From the NCBI RefSeq assembly GCF_029542625.1, contig NZ_CP120733.1, positions 1,116,001 through 1,180,000 on the forward strand: 64,000 nucleotides of DNA. The letters run 5' to 3'. Source of the DNA: Tepidibacter hydrothermalis. GTDB taxonomy: Bacteria > Bacillota > Clostridia > Peptostreptococcales > Peptostreptococcaceae. How positions within the stretch are numbered: the stretch's first letter is position 1; every line of letters begins with the position of its first letter. The translations under genes were made by a program, and so were the position numbers. The notes beneath the pieces are model-generated. The model made no database searches. It had not been told where the DNA came from and saw only the letters and a list, made by a program, of their open reading frames with translations. Positions 33,234-41,828 of the stretch are shown piece after piece.

Positions 33234-34187
33234 ATGAAGGATTTATATTGTGCAGTTGATTTAGGTGGAACTAAGATTAATATAGGTATTATGACTAAAG
33301 AAGGAGAAGTTCTTGACAATATCAAGATACCTACAGAGGTTGAAAAAGGACCTGATAATAGTATAAATAACATAAAAAAAACTATTTATGAATTATTAGA
33401 GAGATTAAATTTAACTAAGAATGACTTAAAGGGTATAGGAATAGGTTCTCCTGGACCAATAGATAGTGAAAAAGGAATAATAGTTGAAAGTTGTAACTTA
33501 AAAGGCTGGAAAAATGTAAAATTAGTAGAACAGTTATCTGATGAATTTGAGGGTATTAATATAAAACTTCAGAATGATGGTAATGCAGCAGCACTAGGAG
33601 AGTATTTATTTGGATTTGGAAAAGGGTGTAAAAACTTTATTTATATAACTGTTAGTACAGGTGTCGGTGGTGGAGCTATAATAGACTCTAAGCTTCAAGT
33701 AGGAGCTAGTTCGAATGCTTTTGAAGCAGGACATATGATAATAAATATGAATGGTAGAAAGTGCAGTTGTGGAAATAATGGATGTTTTGAAGCTTATGCA
33801 TCTGGAACATCTATAGAAAAAATTGCTTCTGAGAGAATTGTTAATGAAGAAAGTATTATATCAGAAATTTCAAAAGGAGAAAAAGTAAAGGCGGAACATG
33901 TATTTGAATCAGCTAAAAGAGGAGATAAGCTTGCTCTAGAAATAGTAGAAAATGAGGGCTATTACTTAGGAATTGGCATTTTTAATATTATGGCTATGTA
34001 CAATCCTGAAAAAATAAGTATAGGTGGAGGAGTATCTAATTGTCTAGATATGTTTTATGATAAGATGATGGATACTATAAATAGTATGTCTTTAAAGCCT
34101 AGTACTAAAATTTGTAAAATAGAAAAGGCTAAGAGAGATGATTGTGGACTTATTGGAGCTGGAGCTTTAGCGTTTTACAATGAATAG
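33234..34187 (+). CDS. ROK family sugar kinase (glucokinase-like)
   Basis: The protein has 317 residues. The N-terminal ATP-binding start is LYCAVDLGGTKINIGIM; GIGIGSPGPIDSEKG and ITVSTGVGGGAIID follow. The zinc-binding ROK signature is CSCGNNGCFEAYASG with the preceding His of AGHMI. It lacks an N-terminal HTH, so it is an enzyme rather than a repressor. Glucose is the likely substrate, by similarity to GlcK. It is monocistronic with its own terminator. Confidence 0.9.
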   Translation: MKDLYCAVDLGGTKINIGIMTKEGEVLDNIKIPTEVEKGPDNSINNIKKTIYELLERLNLTKNDLKGIGIGSPGPIDSEKGIIVESCNLKGWKNVKLVEQLSDEFEGINIKLQNDGNAAALGEYLFGFGKGCKNFIYITVSTGVGGGAIIDSKLQVGASSNAFEAGHMIINMNGRKCSCGNNGCFEAYASGTSIEKIASERIVNEESIISEISKGEKVKAEHVFESAKRGDKLALEIVENEGYYLGIGIFNIMAMYNPEKISIGGGVSNCLDMFYDKMMDTINSMSLKPSTKICKIEKAKRDDCGLIGAGALAFYNE

Positions 34188-34221
34188 GGAAATATTATAT
34201 CTTTAAATTAAATTATAAATA

Positions 34222-34258
34222 TAAAAAAACTGACAACTATTATTTGTCAGTTTTTTTG
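34222..34258 (+). terminator. Terminator after the ROK kinase
   Basis: AAAAAACTGACAA / TTGTCAGTTTTTTT. Confidence 0.9.
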
Positions 34259-34355
34259 TATTCATAATTATATTTAGTTATACATATAATTGCTACTTTA
34301 ATATAATATAATAAGATGTTTTAGCTCAAAGTTCTAATGATGGGAGGCAATATAT

Positions 34356-35057
34356 ATGTCTAAAAAAATTATGATTTTATTGATTGGGATTGTAGTTTTA
34401 AATTTTTTCAGTTTGTATATTTATAATACAAATAAAAATACCAGTAAAATTAGTACCGATGATAAAAACATTATTGCAGAGATACCTGAAGCAAATATAA
34501 GACTCTATTATAAAAAAGAAGAGAGTGGAATGTATAAGGATTTTGTTTTAGAGATTGATAAAAAGAAATATTTTTTTTATTGGAAGAATACAACTAATCC
34601 AGTATATAACCCTAAACTTATACTCTCGGATTTAAATCAAGATGGATATAAGGAAATTATTGTTATTTTAACAAAAAATATTGGAACAGAAGTTAATGTA
34701 CAAGAAGTGCATGTAATTGAAATTAATACAATGATTGAAAGAGAAGTTGAAAATCCGATTCACATTATATATAAAAATGTGAAAACTAAACTTTCTTCTG
34801 AACAGATTGAAATTACTATAAATAACAATATAAAAATACTTGATAAAGAATATATAGATATTGAACCTCAAAACTTATTAAAAGATATAGCTTTTGGTAA
34901 TGTTATTAAATTTGAAGTAGAAGAAAATAAATTATATGCTGTAATTCCTGCTCAAATTGCTTCTAGTTCTTTTGTTGGCAACATTAAGATTAAATATATT
35001 TTCCAAGGTAAAATGTATGTAATGGAAACAATAGATTTTATACCTATAGAACTGTAA
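34356..35057 (+). CDS. Membrane-anchored hypothetical with a VCBS/FG-GAP-like motif
   Basis: The protein has 233 residues with ATG behind gggaggc. An N-terminal membrane helix (IMILLIGIVVLNFFSLYIY) lacks a clear cleavage site, so it is probably anchored with an extracellular body. The segment LILSDLNQDGYKEIIVILT (about 88-106) is the Ca-binding D-x-N-x-D-G motif of FG-GAP/VCBS repeats, present once. The rest is beta-rich. I recognise such anchored proteins in clostridia only as hypotheticals. The MITE-like copy lies immediately downstream, and no terminator is visible. Confidence 0.7.
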   Translation: MSKKIMILLIGIVVLNFFSLYIYNTNKNTSKISTDDKNIIAEIPEANIRLYYKKEESGMYKDFVLEIDKKKYFFYWKNTTNPVYNPKLILSDLNQDGYKEIIVILTKNIGTEVNVQEVHVIEINTMIEREVENPIHIIYKNVKTKLSSEQIEITINNNIKILDKEYIDIEPQNLLKDIAFGNVIKFEVEENKLYAVIPAQIASSSFVGNIKIKYIFQGKMYVMETIDFIPIEL

Positions 35058-35129
35058 TTACAATTTTTAATGAGAGAATGATATCAAGTTTTGCATATAA
35101 ACAAAATTTTTATAATAAATATATACCAT

Positions 35130-35279
35130 ATAAAGCGAAACTTAATTCAGAGGAACTTCTACGTTAACTGAATTTTTAGTTGAGTGTGCCCTGGGGGTAA
35201 GCTAATCCAGAAGTTATTAAGTTCTTATCTACAGCCTTAAAAGGATGGGATTTTAGAACTTTTAGCTTTTGGATGAATA
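35130..35279 (+). repeat. MITE-like repeat, right end missing
   Basis: It begins ATAAAGCGAAACTTAATTCA, then CTGAATTTTTAGTTGA, CTAATCCAGAAGTTATTAAG and GATTTTAGAACTTTTAGCTT. It is colinear with the copy at 60846 and with the reverse of 22872-23049, but the distal inverted repeat is missing; the next gene begins there. Confidence 0.65.
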
Positions 35280-35299
35280 TTAGTATATGGGGGGATAGT

Positions 35300-36109
35300 G
35301 TGGTATATAAAAACTGTAGAAAAAAGAGAAGAATCAAAACTGAAGCTTCTATGAAAGACTTAATTTCTATACAGGATATACTACAGGAAAAAATAAATCA
35401 ATTAAAAAAAATTATAGGATCTGAAGATGTGAATGAAATTTTAAAAATTGACTTGGGTGAAATAAATACTGAAAGCATATTATTAGATACTGAAAAAAGT
35501 ATACATTCACTAAAATGTATCGATTTTAAAAAGGGAAAATGCAAAGCATGTATATATGAGTCTATCAAGCGAAGTAATTATTTAAATGAAAAGGTACAAG
35601 AAGGTATAAATAAATACAACCAATATATAAATACATTTAAAGATATACTTTATTTGAAGAATGAAAAAAATATAGATGATTTGGTTATTAGGTTTGGGTT
35701 TGATAAAAACTGTGATTTGATATGTTTGGTTTGTGACAAAATGAAATATTATAATAATGATGAAAAAGGAAATGTATATATTGTATATGGAGACGTACAT
35801 AAAACAAAGAGTGAGTATAAAAGCTGTTTAAAAATGGAGTTTAAGTATAAAGACGATTATATATATATAGATAGAATAAATGCATCTACTGATAAATTAA
35901 GATGTGGTCACGCTACATTTGTATTTACTAAATTCAATACATTAGTACAAGAAATGCAATTTCCTAAAAATGTAAAATGCATAAAAGGATACGTAAATGA
36001 AAATAAAAAATATATAAAAAGAAATGATTTAATTAAGTTTTATAAGAAAAATGGATTCTTTGTATATAAAGATTTAGCATTTGAAAAAAACATATTAAAT
36101 AAAATTTAA
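35300..36109 (+). CDS. Hypothetical protein with GNAT-like C-terminal half
   Basis: I favour the GTG at 35300 (MVYKNCRKKRR, G-rich site just upstream) giving 269 residues; an ATG at 35273 lies inside the end of the upstream repeat. The N-terminal half is a helical region with a small Cys cluster (CIDFKKGKCKACIYE). The C-terminal half (YIYIDRINASTDKLRCGHAT to LIKFYKKNGFFVYKDLAF) resembles an acetyltransferase pattern: beta strand, glycine turn, and a final FYKKxGF. The acetyl-CoA loop RCGHA is a poor match to RGxGxA, so catalysis is uncertain. Confidence 0.6.
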   Translation: MVYKNCRKKRRIKTEASMKDLISIQDILQEKINQLKKIIGSEDVNEILKIDLGEINTESILLDTEKSIHSLKCIDFKKGKCKACIYESIKRSNYLNEKVQEGINKYNQYINTFKDILYLKNEKNIDDLVIRFGFDKNCDLICLVCDKMKYYNNDEKGNVYIVYGDVHKTKSEYKSCLKMEFKYKDDYIYIDRINASTDKLRCGHATFVFTKFNTLVQEMQFPKNVKCIKGYVNENKKYIKRNDLIKFYKKNGFFVYKDLAFEKNILNKI

Positions 36110-36195
36110 GTGTTTAATACTAATTTTGCTGGGTAAATAATAAATACAAATAAGAAATTAATAAAATAAATATAAATGATATGGAGGAATAGAAA

Positions 36196-36357
36196 ATGAA
36201 AAAATATGTATGTGTAGTATGTGGTTATGTATATGATCCAGCAGAAGGAGATCCAGATAACGGAGTAGCAGTAGGAACAAAGTGGGAAGATGTGCCAGAA
36301 GATTGGTTATGTCCTTTATGTGCAGTAGGTAAGGATCAATTTGAAGAAGAAGCTTAA
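36196..36357 (+). CDS. Rubredoxin (first copy)
   Basis: The protein has 53 residues. The iron is held by two CxxC knuckles, CVVCGY (6-11) and [11 protein letters not shown] (39-49), with the family core [20 protein letters not shown]. It is a small electron carrier, used in clostridia to pass electrons to oxygen- and peroxide-reducing enzymes. The start follows atatggaggaat. It is followed by an almost identical copy, without a terminator between them, so both are probably on one message. Confidence 0.97.
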   Translation: MKKYVCVVCGYVYDPAEGDPDNGVAVGTKWEDVPEDWLCPLCAVGKDQFEEEA

Positions 36358-36447
36358 AAATATGTTTTAAATTAAAGATAAAAGGTAAATAATAAATACA
36401 GATAAGAAATTAATAAAATAAATATAAATGATATGGAGGAATAGAAA

Positions 36448-36609
36448 ATGAAAAAATATGTATGTGTAGTATGTGGTTATGTATATGATCCAGCAGAAGG
36501 AGATCCAGATAACGGAGTAGCAGCGGGAACTAAGTGGGAAGATGTGCCAGAGGATTGGTTATGTCCTTTATGTGCAGTAGGTAAAGATCAATTCGAAGAA
36601 GAAGCTTAA
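36448..36609 (+). CDS. Rubredoxin (second copy)
   Basis: The protein is identical to the first copy except Val26 to Ala ([11 protein letters not shown] instead of [11 protein letters not shown]); most of the other base changes are silent. All four cysteine ligands are kept. The same ribosome binding site and leader are repeated. The pair ends in a strong shared terminator. The duplication probably raises dosage, or provides a second transcription start. Confidence 0.97.
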   Translation: MKKYVCVVCGYVYDPAEGDPDNGVAAGTKWEDVPEDWLCPLCAVGKDQFEEEA

Positions 36610-36610
36610 A

Positions 36611-36666
36611 AAACTATAATTAAAGGCCATGGATTTTAAATCCATGGCCTTTAATTATAGCTTTTT
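36611..36666. terminator. Strong bidirectional terminator
   Basis: CTATAATTAAAGGCCATGGA pairs with its complement over 23 bp, between the rubredoxin pair and the convergent 70-residue gene. Confidence 0.9.
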
Positions 36667-36867
36667 ATACTGAACTCTATCATCTGATTCTCTGTAAATA
36701 GCTACATTCTCATATTTACCATGTTCAACTTCTGATTTAAATCTTCTGCCATCTATTCCATGAGATTCTTTTGGAAAATCCTCACTTACAACGTCTCTGT
36801 ACTCAAATGGGTGATTTGATGGAACTTTATTTAGCTTATTTAAATCTATATGGCTTCTATTTAGCAT
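36655..36867 (-). CDS. Small conserved hypothetical, 70 residues
   Basis: The ATG at 36867 follows AGGAGG by seven bases. The sequence MLNRSHIDLNKLNKVPSNHP to ESHGIDGRRFKSEVEHGKYE is hydrophilic, with several His, Asp and Glu and no membrane segment or Cys. The strong start site and own terminator argue for a real gene. I recall similar short clostridial proteins but no function. Its stop codon lies in the terminator stem. Confidence 0.65.
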   Translation of the reverse strand: MLNRSHIDLNKLNKVPSNHPFEYRDVVSEDFPKESHGIDGRRFKSEVEHGKYENVAIYRESDDRVQYKKL

Positions 36868-37035
36868 GTTAAAACCTCCTTAGTAAAATGTAATATTAGT
36901 ATTTACATATTATAAAAAACTATGTTTAGTTAGTATAAAAAAATAGATAAAATATACATAATATGTTAAAATTAGAATAAATTGAAACTGTTATGATAAG
37001 ACTATAAAATAATATTATATTTAGGAGGGATAAGT

Positions 37036-37599
37036 ATGAATAGAGAAAAAGCTATTGAGCTAATAAACACGCATATAACAACACCTCATATTATAAAGCA
37101 TAGTTATGCAGTTGAGAGTGTTATGAGAGCTCTTGCAAAAAAAATAGAGCCTGAAAATGAAGAAATGTGGGGAATTGCTGGACTTTTACATGACCTTGAT
37201 AATGACACTGTAGATTGGAAAAGTGATATGTCGCTTCATGGACCGAAAACTATTGAAATACTTAAAAATGAGAATTTTGGAAACGAAGAAATGTATCATG
37301 CTATATGTGCTCATAATCCATGCAATGGAACTAAAATACAAAACAAATTTGATAGAGCACTTTATGCAGCTGATCCAATAACTGGGTTTATAACTGCTAT
37401 AGCACTTGTTTATCCTGATAAAAGAATAAGTAGTGTAAAAGTAAAATCAATAACAAAGAGAATGAAAGAAACTAGATTTGCAGCTGGAGCAAATAGAGAA
37501 GCTATGAAATCTATTGAGAAGCTGGGGATTGATTTTAGTGATTTTGCAAAATTATCGCTGGATGCCATGGTTGAAATAGGGGATATATTAGGATTGTAA
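37036..37599 (+). CDS. HD domain protein (HDIG type)
   Basis: The protein has 187 residues with ATG behind aggagggat. HD-superfamily metal ligands are seen as the early His (IIKHSYAVESVM), the HD pair in AGLLHDLDNDT, and a later His (HAICAHNP) and Asp (ALYAADPITG). Such stand-alone HDIG proteins are predicted phosphohydrolases of unknown substrate, common in clostridia. The predicted location is cytoplasmic. Confidence 0.85.
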   Translation: MNREKAIELINTHITTPHIIKHSYAVESVMRALAKKIEPENEEMWGIAGLLHDLDNDTVDWKSDMSLHGPKTIEILKNENFGNEEMYHAICAHNPCNGTKIQNKFDRALYAADPITGFITAIALVYPDKRISSVKVKSITKRMKETRFAAGANREAMKSIEKLGIDFSDFAKLSLDAMVEIGDILGL

Positions 37600-37625
37600 A
37601 AAAATTCGAATAAATTATACAAATA

Positions 37626-37654
37626 TTGAAAAAAGATAGTATATTTAGTATAAT
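37626..37654 (+). promoter_or_regulatory. SigA promoter of the 5'-nucleotidase gene
   Basis: TTGAAA (37626-37631), 17 bases, TATAAT (37649-37654), about 45 bases before the start codon. Confidence 0.65.
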
Positions 37655-37698
37655 AATAGGGCGATAGTACGCAAATAAAAGAATGGAAGGGGATTTAC

Positions 37699-39501
37699 TT
37701 GAAAATGAGAAAACGTTTTACAGCATTTATAGTTTCATTTTTAATGGTTTTAACTATGTTTGGACAAGTTCCAGTAGCTAAAGCTGCGGAAGAAGTAAAT
37801 ATAGACATTTTACAAATTAATGATTTCCATGGTTCACTTACTGAAAATGGAAAGAATGTAGGTGCAGCGAAGCTTGCGAATGAATTAAAAAAAGCAAAAC
37901 AAAATAATCCAAATACGATAATATTATCTGCAGGAGATAACTACAATGGTTCACCAGAATCAAATCTTTTATATGGAGAACCTGTTGCTAAATTCATGAA
38001 AGAAGCTGGAATAATGTATTCAGCAGTTGGTAATCATGAGTTTGACTGGGGAATGGATAAGATAAGTAAGTGGGAAGAAATTTCAGGAATACCATTCTTA
38101 GCAGCTAACGTTTATGACAAAAAAACTAATAAGCCAGTTGAGTGGGCTGATCCTTATAAGATAGTTGAATTAGATGGAATAAAAGTAGGTATTATAGGTC
38201 TTACAACTCAAGAAACAGCTTATAAGACAAATCCTGCAAATGTTGCTGATATAGAGTTTAAAAATCCAGCAGAAGTTGCAAAAGAAATGGTACCAACTAT
38301 TAAAGCAGATGGAGCAGATATAGTTATAATACTTGCTCATATAGGAGCTTTCCAAGATTCAAAAACAAAAGAAATAAAGATGGAAGTTCCAGAACTTGCT
38401 GATGTAGAAGATGTTGATGGAATTATATTAGGACATTCTCATCAAAGAGTTTCAGGATTAGTAAATGATATACCTGTAGTTCAAGGATACAAGCAAGGTA
38501 GAGCTTTAGGAAAAATATCATTTGTAGTAGATAAAGATACAAAAAAAATAGTTAAAAAAGAAGCATCTATAGATTTATTATACTCAAGACCAGATACTTT
38601 AGCAGAAGATGCTACTGTAAAAGAAATGATAGCTAAAGATAGAGAAAAAGTAGCACCTATATTAGATGAAGTTATAGGTAAAACAGTTAATGAATTAGAT
38701 CATGACCGTAATGATTTTACAACTAGTACTTTAGGACAATGGACTACAGATGTTATGAAAAAATTAGATAATGCAGATATTGCAATGACTAATGGTGGTG
38801 GACTTAGAGTTAATGTTCCTGCTGGAGATATAACTGTTGGAAAAATGTATGAAGTAATGCCTTTTGACAATGTATTATCATCTTTTTTAATGACAGGAGC
38901 TCAAATAAAAGAAGCTTTTGAAAATGGAATCGAAAATCAAGAAATAGGATCAATTGAGTTTTCAGGAGTTACAGTTGAGTACATAAAAGGTGCTGAAAAA
39001 GGAAATAAAGTAGTAAAAATGACTTTAGACAATGGAGAAGAAGTTGATTTAAACAAGACATATAAAGTTGTAACTAATGACTTTATGGCAGCTGGTGGAG
39101 ATGGTTATTCATCATTCAAAGATGCTAAAGCATTAGGTGAAACTATAGCTATAAGAGATGCTTTAATTGATGAAATTAAAAATGTTAAAGTTATAGATTA
39201 TAAAAAACAAGATAGATTAGTAGCAAAAGAAGCTAAACCAGAGGTTAAACCAGAAGTTAAACCAGAAGTTAAACCAGAAGTTAAGCCAGAGGTTAAGCCA
39301 GAGGTTAAACCAGAGGTTAAACCAGAGGTTAAACCAGAGGTTAAACCAGAAACTGTAACTTATGTAGTTGTAAAGGGAGATGCTCTTTATAAAATAGGAA
39401 AGAAATATAATGTGGATTGGAAAACAATAGCTGAGTTTAACTCACTAAAAAATCCAAACTTAATACATATTGGACAGACATTGTCTATTCCAGTTAAATA
39501 A
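37699..39501 (+). CDS. Secreted 5'-nucleotidase with KPEV repeats and LysM
   Basis: The protein has 600 residues. I favour TTG 37699 (ggaagggg six bases upstream) over ATG 37705. The signal peptide ends near PVAKAA. The metallophosphatase domain has INDFHG, SAGDNYNG, VGNHEFDWGMD, LAHIG and LGHSHQR (metal ligands intact). The 5_nucleotid_C domain includes NGGGLRV and FDNVLSSF. Then about ten KPEV repeats form a stiff spacer (residues about 513-550), followed by one LysM (YVVVKGDALYKIGKKYNVDW) that binds peptidoglycan. The enzyme scavenges nucleotides at the cell surface. It has its own promoter and terminator. Confidence 0.93.
   Translation: MKMRKRFTAFIVSFLMVLTMFGQVPVAKAAEEVNIDILQINDFHGSLTENGKNVGAAKLANELKKAKQNNPNTIILSAGDNYNGSPESNLLYGEPVAKFMKEAGIMYSAVGNHEFDWGMDKISKWEEISGIPFLAANVYDKKTNKPVEWADPYKIVELDGIKVGIIGLTTQETAYKTNPANVADIEFKNPAEVAKEMVPTIKADGADIVIILAHIGAFQDSKTKEIKMEVPELADVEDVDGIILGHSHQRVSGLVNDIPVVQGYKQGRALGKISFVVDKDTKKIVKKEASIDLLYSRPDTLAEDATVKEMIAKDREKVAPILDEVIGKTVNELDHDRNDFTTSTLGQWTTDVMKKLDNADIAMTNGGGLRVNVPAGDITVGKMYEVMPFDNVLSSFLMTGAQIKEAFENGIENQEIGSIEFSGVTVEYIKGAEKGNKVVKMTLDNGEEVDLNKTYKVVTNDFMAAGGDGYSSFKDAKALGETIAIRDALIDEIKNVKVIDYKKQDRLVAKEAKPEVKPEVKPEVKPEVKPEVKPEVKPEVKPEVKPEVKPETVTYVVVKGDALYKIGKKYNVDWKTIAEFNSLKNPNLIHIGQTLSIPVK
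39234..39350 (+). repeat. 12-bp tandem repeat encoding KPEV
   Basis: About ten in-frame units of AAACCAGAGGTT with third-position variants (GAA/GAG, AAA/AAG) encode the spacer of the surface nucleotidase. Such tracts can change unit number by slippage without a frameshift. Confidence 0.9.
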
Positions 39502-39502
39502 C

Positions 39503-39533
39503 AAAAAAAGAGGACTTTAGTCCTCTTTTTTTA
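39503..39533 (+). terminator. Terminator after the nucleotidase
   Basis: AAAAAGAGGACT TTA GTCCTCTTTTTTT. Confidence 0.9.
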
Positions 39534-39639
39534 TGCGTATTATAAAGATATAATACTTTTAATAAATATTTACATATACAATATATACATTACAGTAAAA
39601 ATATGGTAATATTTATAATGAAAATATTGCTTTAAAGGG

Positions 39640-40164
39640 GTGATATTCATTTTAAAAATATATTATTTTTTGTTCTGGGTTGGAGTTTTATATAGTTTAG
39701 CAAGTTTTATATTGGGCAGCATTATGGATTTGGATTTTGATGCGGATATGGATTTTGGCTATCTTAATATAATACCTATTAAACCAGCTGTTATAGCTAT
39801 ATTTATAACTGTATTTGGGGGAAGTGGAATTGTGCAAACTAAATGGAACCAACCATCTTTATACATATTATCTATTTCTTTTGTGATAGCTTTTATAACT
39901 TCGTATTTAATAAATAAATATATATTTTGTTTTTTGAAGAATGCTGAAAATACATCCAGTGAATCTCAAAAAAAATTAATAGGTCAATATGCTAATGTTA
40001 TATCTGCTATTGTACAAGATGGATTTGGACAGATAAAATACAGTATGAATGGAAATACATATAATTCTCCAGCAAAGCATATAGAGGGTAAAAGAGTTGA
40101 AGCTAATAGTAAGGTTGTAATAGTTCTCATAGAGAAAGATGTGTTTTATGTAGATACTATATAA
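39640..40164 (+). CDS. NfeD-like membrane protein, partner of flotillin
   Basis: The protein has up to 174 residues. It has a hydrophobic N-terminus with three or four membrane segments (IYYFLFWVGVLYSLASFIL, PAVIAIFITVFGGSGIVQ, LYILSISFVIAFITSYLI), then a C-terminal OB-like part (KLIGQYANVISAIVQDGFGQ). This is the YqiJ/NfeD plan. It precedes a flotillin gene by 33 bases, the usual pairing. The start is unclear: GTG 39640 overlaps the only ribosome binding site (aaagggg), and a rare ATT at 39649 fits the spacing better. Confidence 0.8.
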   Translation: MIFILKIYYFLFWVGVLYSLASFILGSIMDLDFDADMDFGYLNIIPIKPAVIAIFITVFGGSGIVQTKWNQPSLYILSISFVIAFITSYLINKYIFCFLKNAENTSSESQKKLIGQYANVISAIVQDGFGQIKYSMNGNTYNSPAKHIEGKRVEANSKVVIVLIEKDVFYVDTI

Positions 40165-40197
40165 ATATAACTAATTAAAATTAAGGAGGAGTACTAA

Positions 40198-41697
40198 ATG
40201 GGAATAGAAACGTTGATTTATCCAATTATAATAGTTCTAGTAATACTTATTCTTGTTGGTGGATTTTTATCTATGTGGAAAAAAGTTCCACAAGATAAGG
40301 CTAGAGTAGTAACAGGACTTAAAAAGAGAGTTATATCTGGTGGAGGGGGACTTGTAATTCCTTTACTTGAAAGAACAGATATTATTTCCTTGGAAAACAT
40401 GAAGATTGAACTTAGAACAGATGGAGCTCTTACTGAAGAAGGTGTTGAACTTACTGTAGATGGAGTTACTGTTGTTAAGGTTAAATCAGACGAAGAATCT
40501 ATATATTCTGCTATGGAGCAGTTTAATACTGGTAAGGAATCAGATACAATAGATAGAATAAAAGAAACTTCTAAAGATGTTCTTGAAGGAAAATTACGTG
40601 AGATTATATCTACAATGACAGTAGAAGAAATATACAAAAATAGAGAAAAATTTGCATCTCAAGTTCAAGAAGTAGCAGCAGTAGATCTTGCTCAAATGGG
40701 TCTTGAGATAAAAGCATTTACAATAAGAGATATATCTGATGAAAATGGATATTTAAAAGCTTTAGGTAAAAAGAGAATATCTGAAGTTAAAAGAGATGCT
40801 GAAATAGCTGAAGCTAAAGCTAAATCAGAAACTGAGATAAAAAAATCAGAAGCTCAAAGAGACTCTAAGATTCAAACTGCAATAGCTTATAAAGAAGGAG
40901 AAAGAGCAAGACTTGAATCTGAAACTGAAATCTCAGAATTTAATAAAAATAAGGAATTAAAAGTTCAAGTATACAGACAAGAACAACAAGTTCAAACAGC
41001 GCAAGCTGACCTTGCTTATGAAATCGAGCAGAATAAGGTTAAAAAAGAAGTTGTAGAAACTGAGATGCAGGTTAAATTGCTAGAACAAGATAAACAAATT
41101 GAAATAGCTGAAAAAGAAGCAGTAAGAGTTGAAAAAGAACTTGATGCAAAAGTTAAAAAGCAAGCGGATGCTAATAAATATGAAGCTGAAAAACGTGCAG
41201 ATGCTGAGAAATATAAACAAATACAAGATGCTCAAGCAAGAGCTGAATCTATAAAACTTGAAGGTACAGCTAAAGCTGAAGCTAGAAGACTTGAAGGTTT
41301 AGCGGAAGTTGATATTATAAAAGAAAGAGGTAAGGCAGAAGCAGAAGCTATGCAAGCTAAAGCTGAGGCATTCAAGCAATATAATGAAGCCGCTATTACT
41401 CAAATGCTTGTTGAAAAATTACCTGATATAGCTAAATCAATAGCAGAGCCTTTAACTAAGACTGAAAAAATAGTTATAATAGATAACGGAAATACAGAAG
41501 GTAAAGGTGGAGCATCAAAGGTTACGGGATATGTAACTGATATAATGGGTCAACTTCCAGATGCAGTAGAGGCTTTAACTGGTGTTAACATAATGGATGT
41601 TGTAAAACATAAATTTATGCCTGAAGATATGAATAAAATAGAAATACCAGATTCTGTTGAAATTAATGAAGTAAATAAAATAGACGAAAATAAATAG
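40198..41697 (+). CDS. Flotillin / YqiK-like SPFH protein
   Basis: The protein has 499 residues with ATG behind aaggagg. It has one N-terminal membrane segment (IYPIIIVLVILILVGGFL), an SPFH/PHB domain (about 25-200, PQDKARVVTGLKKRVISGGG), then a long coiled coil rich in Ala-Glu-Lys (about 200-400, with repeated EAKAKSE, KLEGTAKAEA) and a Gly-rich C-terminal tail. It organises membrane microdomains with its NfeD partner. The operon ends in a strong terminator. Confidence 0.93.
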   Translation: MGIETLIYPIIIVLVILILVGGFLSMWKKVPQDKARVVTGLKKRVISGGGGLVIPLLERTDIISLENMKIELRTDGALTEEGVELTVDGVTVVKVKSDEESIYSAMEQFNTGKESDTIDRIKETSKDVLEGKLREIISTMTVEEIYKNREKFASQVQEVAAVDLAQMGLEIKAFTIRDISDENGYLKALGKKRISEVKRDAEIAEAKAKSETEIKKSEAQRDSKIQTAIAYKEGERARLESETEISEFNKNKELKVQVYRQEQQVQTAQADLAYEIEQNKVKKEVVETEMQVKLLEQDKQIEIAEKEAVRVEKELDAKVKKQADANKYEAEKRADAEKYKQIQDAQARAESIKLEGTAKAEARRLEGLAEVDIIKERGKAEAEAMQAKAEAFKQYNEAAITQMLVEKLPDIAKSIAEPLTKTEKIVIIDNGNTEGKGGASKVTGYVTDIMGQLPDAVEALTGVNIMDVVKHKFMPEDMNKIEIPDSVEINEVNKIDENK

Positions 41698-41702
41698 ATA
41701 TC

Positions 41703-41756
41703 AAAAAAAGCTATCTATATAGAAAATATTTTCTATATAGATAGCTTTTTTCTTTT
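41703..41756 (+). terminator. Terminator after flotillin
   Basis: AAAAAAGCTATCTATATAGA and complement form about 20 bp of stem, then a T run. Confidence 0.9.
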
Positions 41757-41766
41757 AAAGCTAAAT

Positions 41767-41795
41767 TTGACATCAGTAAAAGTTTTATTTATTAT
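41767..41795 (+). promoter_or_regulatory. SigA promoter of the glyoxalase (pseudo)gene
   Basis: TTGACA (41767-41772), 17 bases, TATTAT (41790-41795), 34 bases ahead of the ATG. Confidence 0.65.
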
Positions 41796-41828
41796 ATTAT
41801 TATATTAATAAACAAAAGGGGGATTATA

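Larger units (their letters stand above)
36130..36609 (+). repeat. Tandem duplication carrying rubredoxin and its leader
   Basis: A unit of 252 bases is repeated: the leader (GGTAAATAATAAATACA .. AATGATATGGAGGAATAG) and the whole 53-codon gene, with only a few base differences. The first unit begins near 36130, the second near 36384. Confidence 0.9.

Noticed and set aside
39234-39350. Short regular repeats as a CRISPR array
   Set aside because: They are contiguous 12-base in-frame units with no spacers and lie in a coding sequence.
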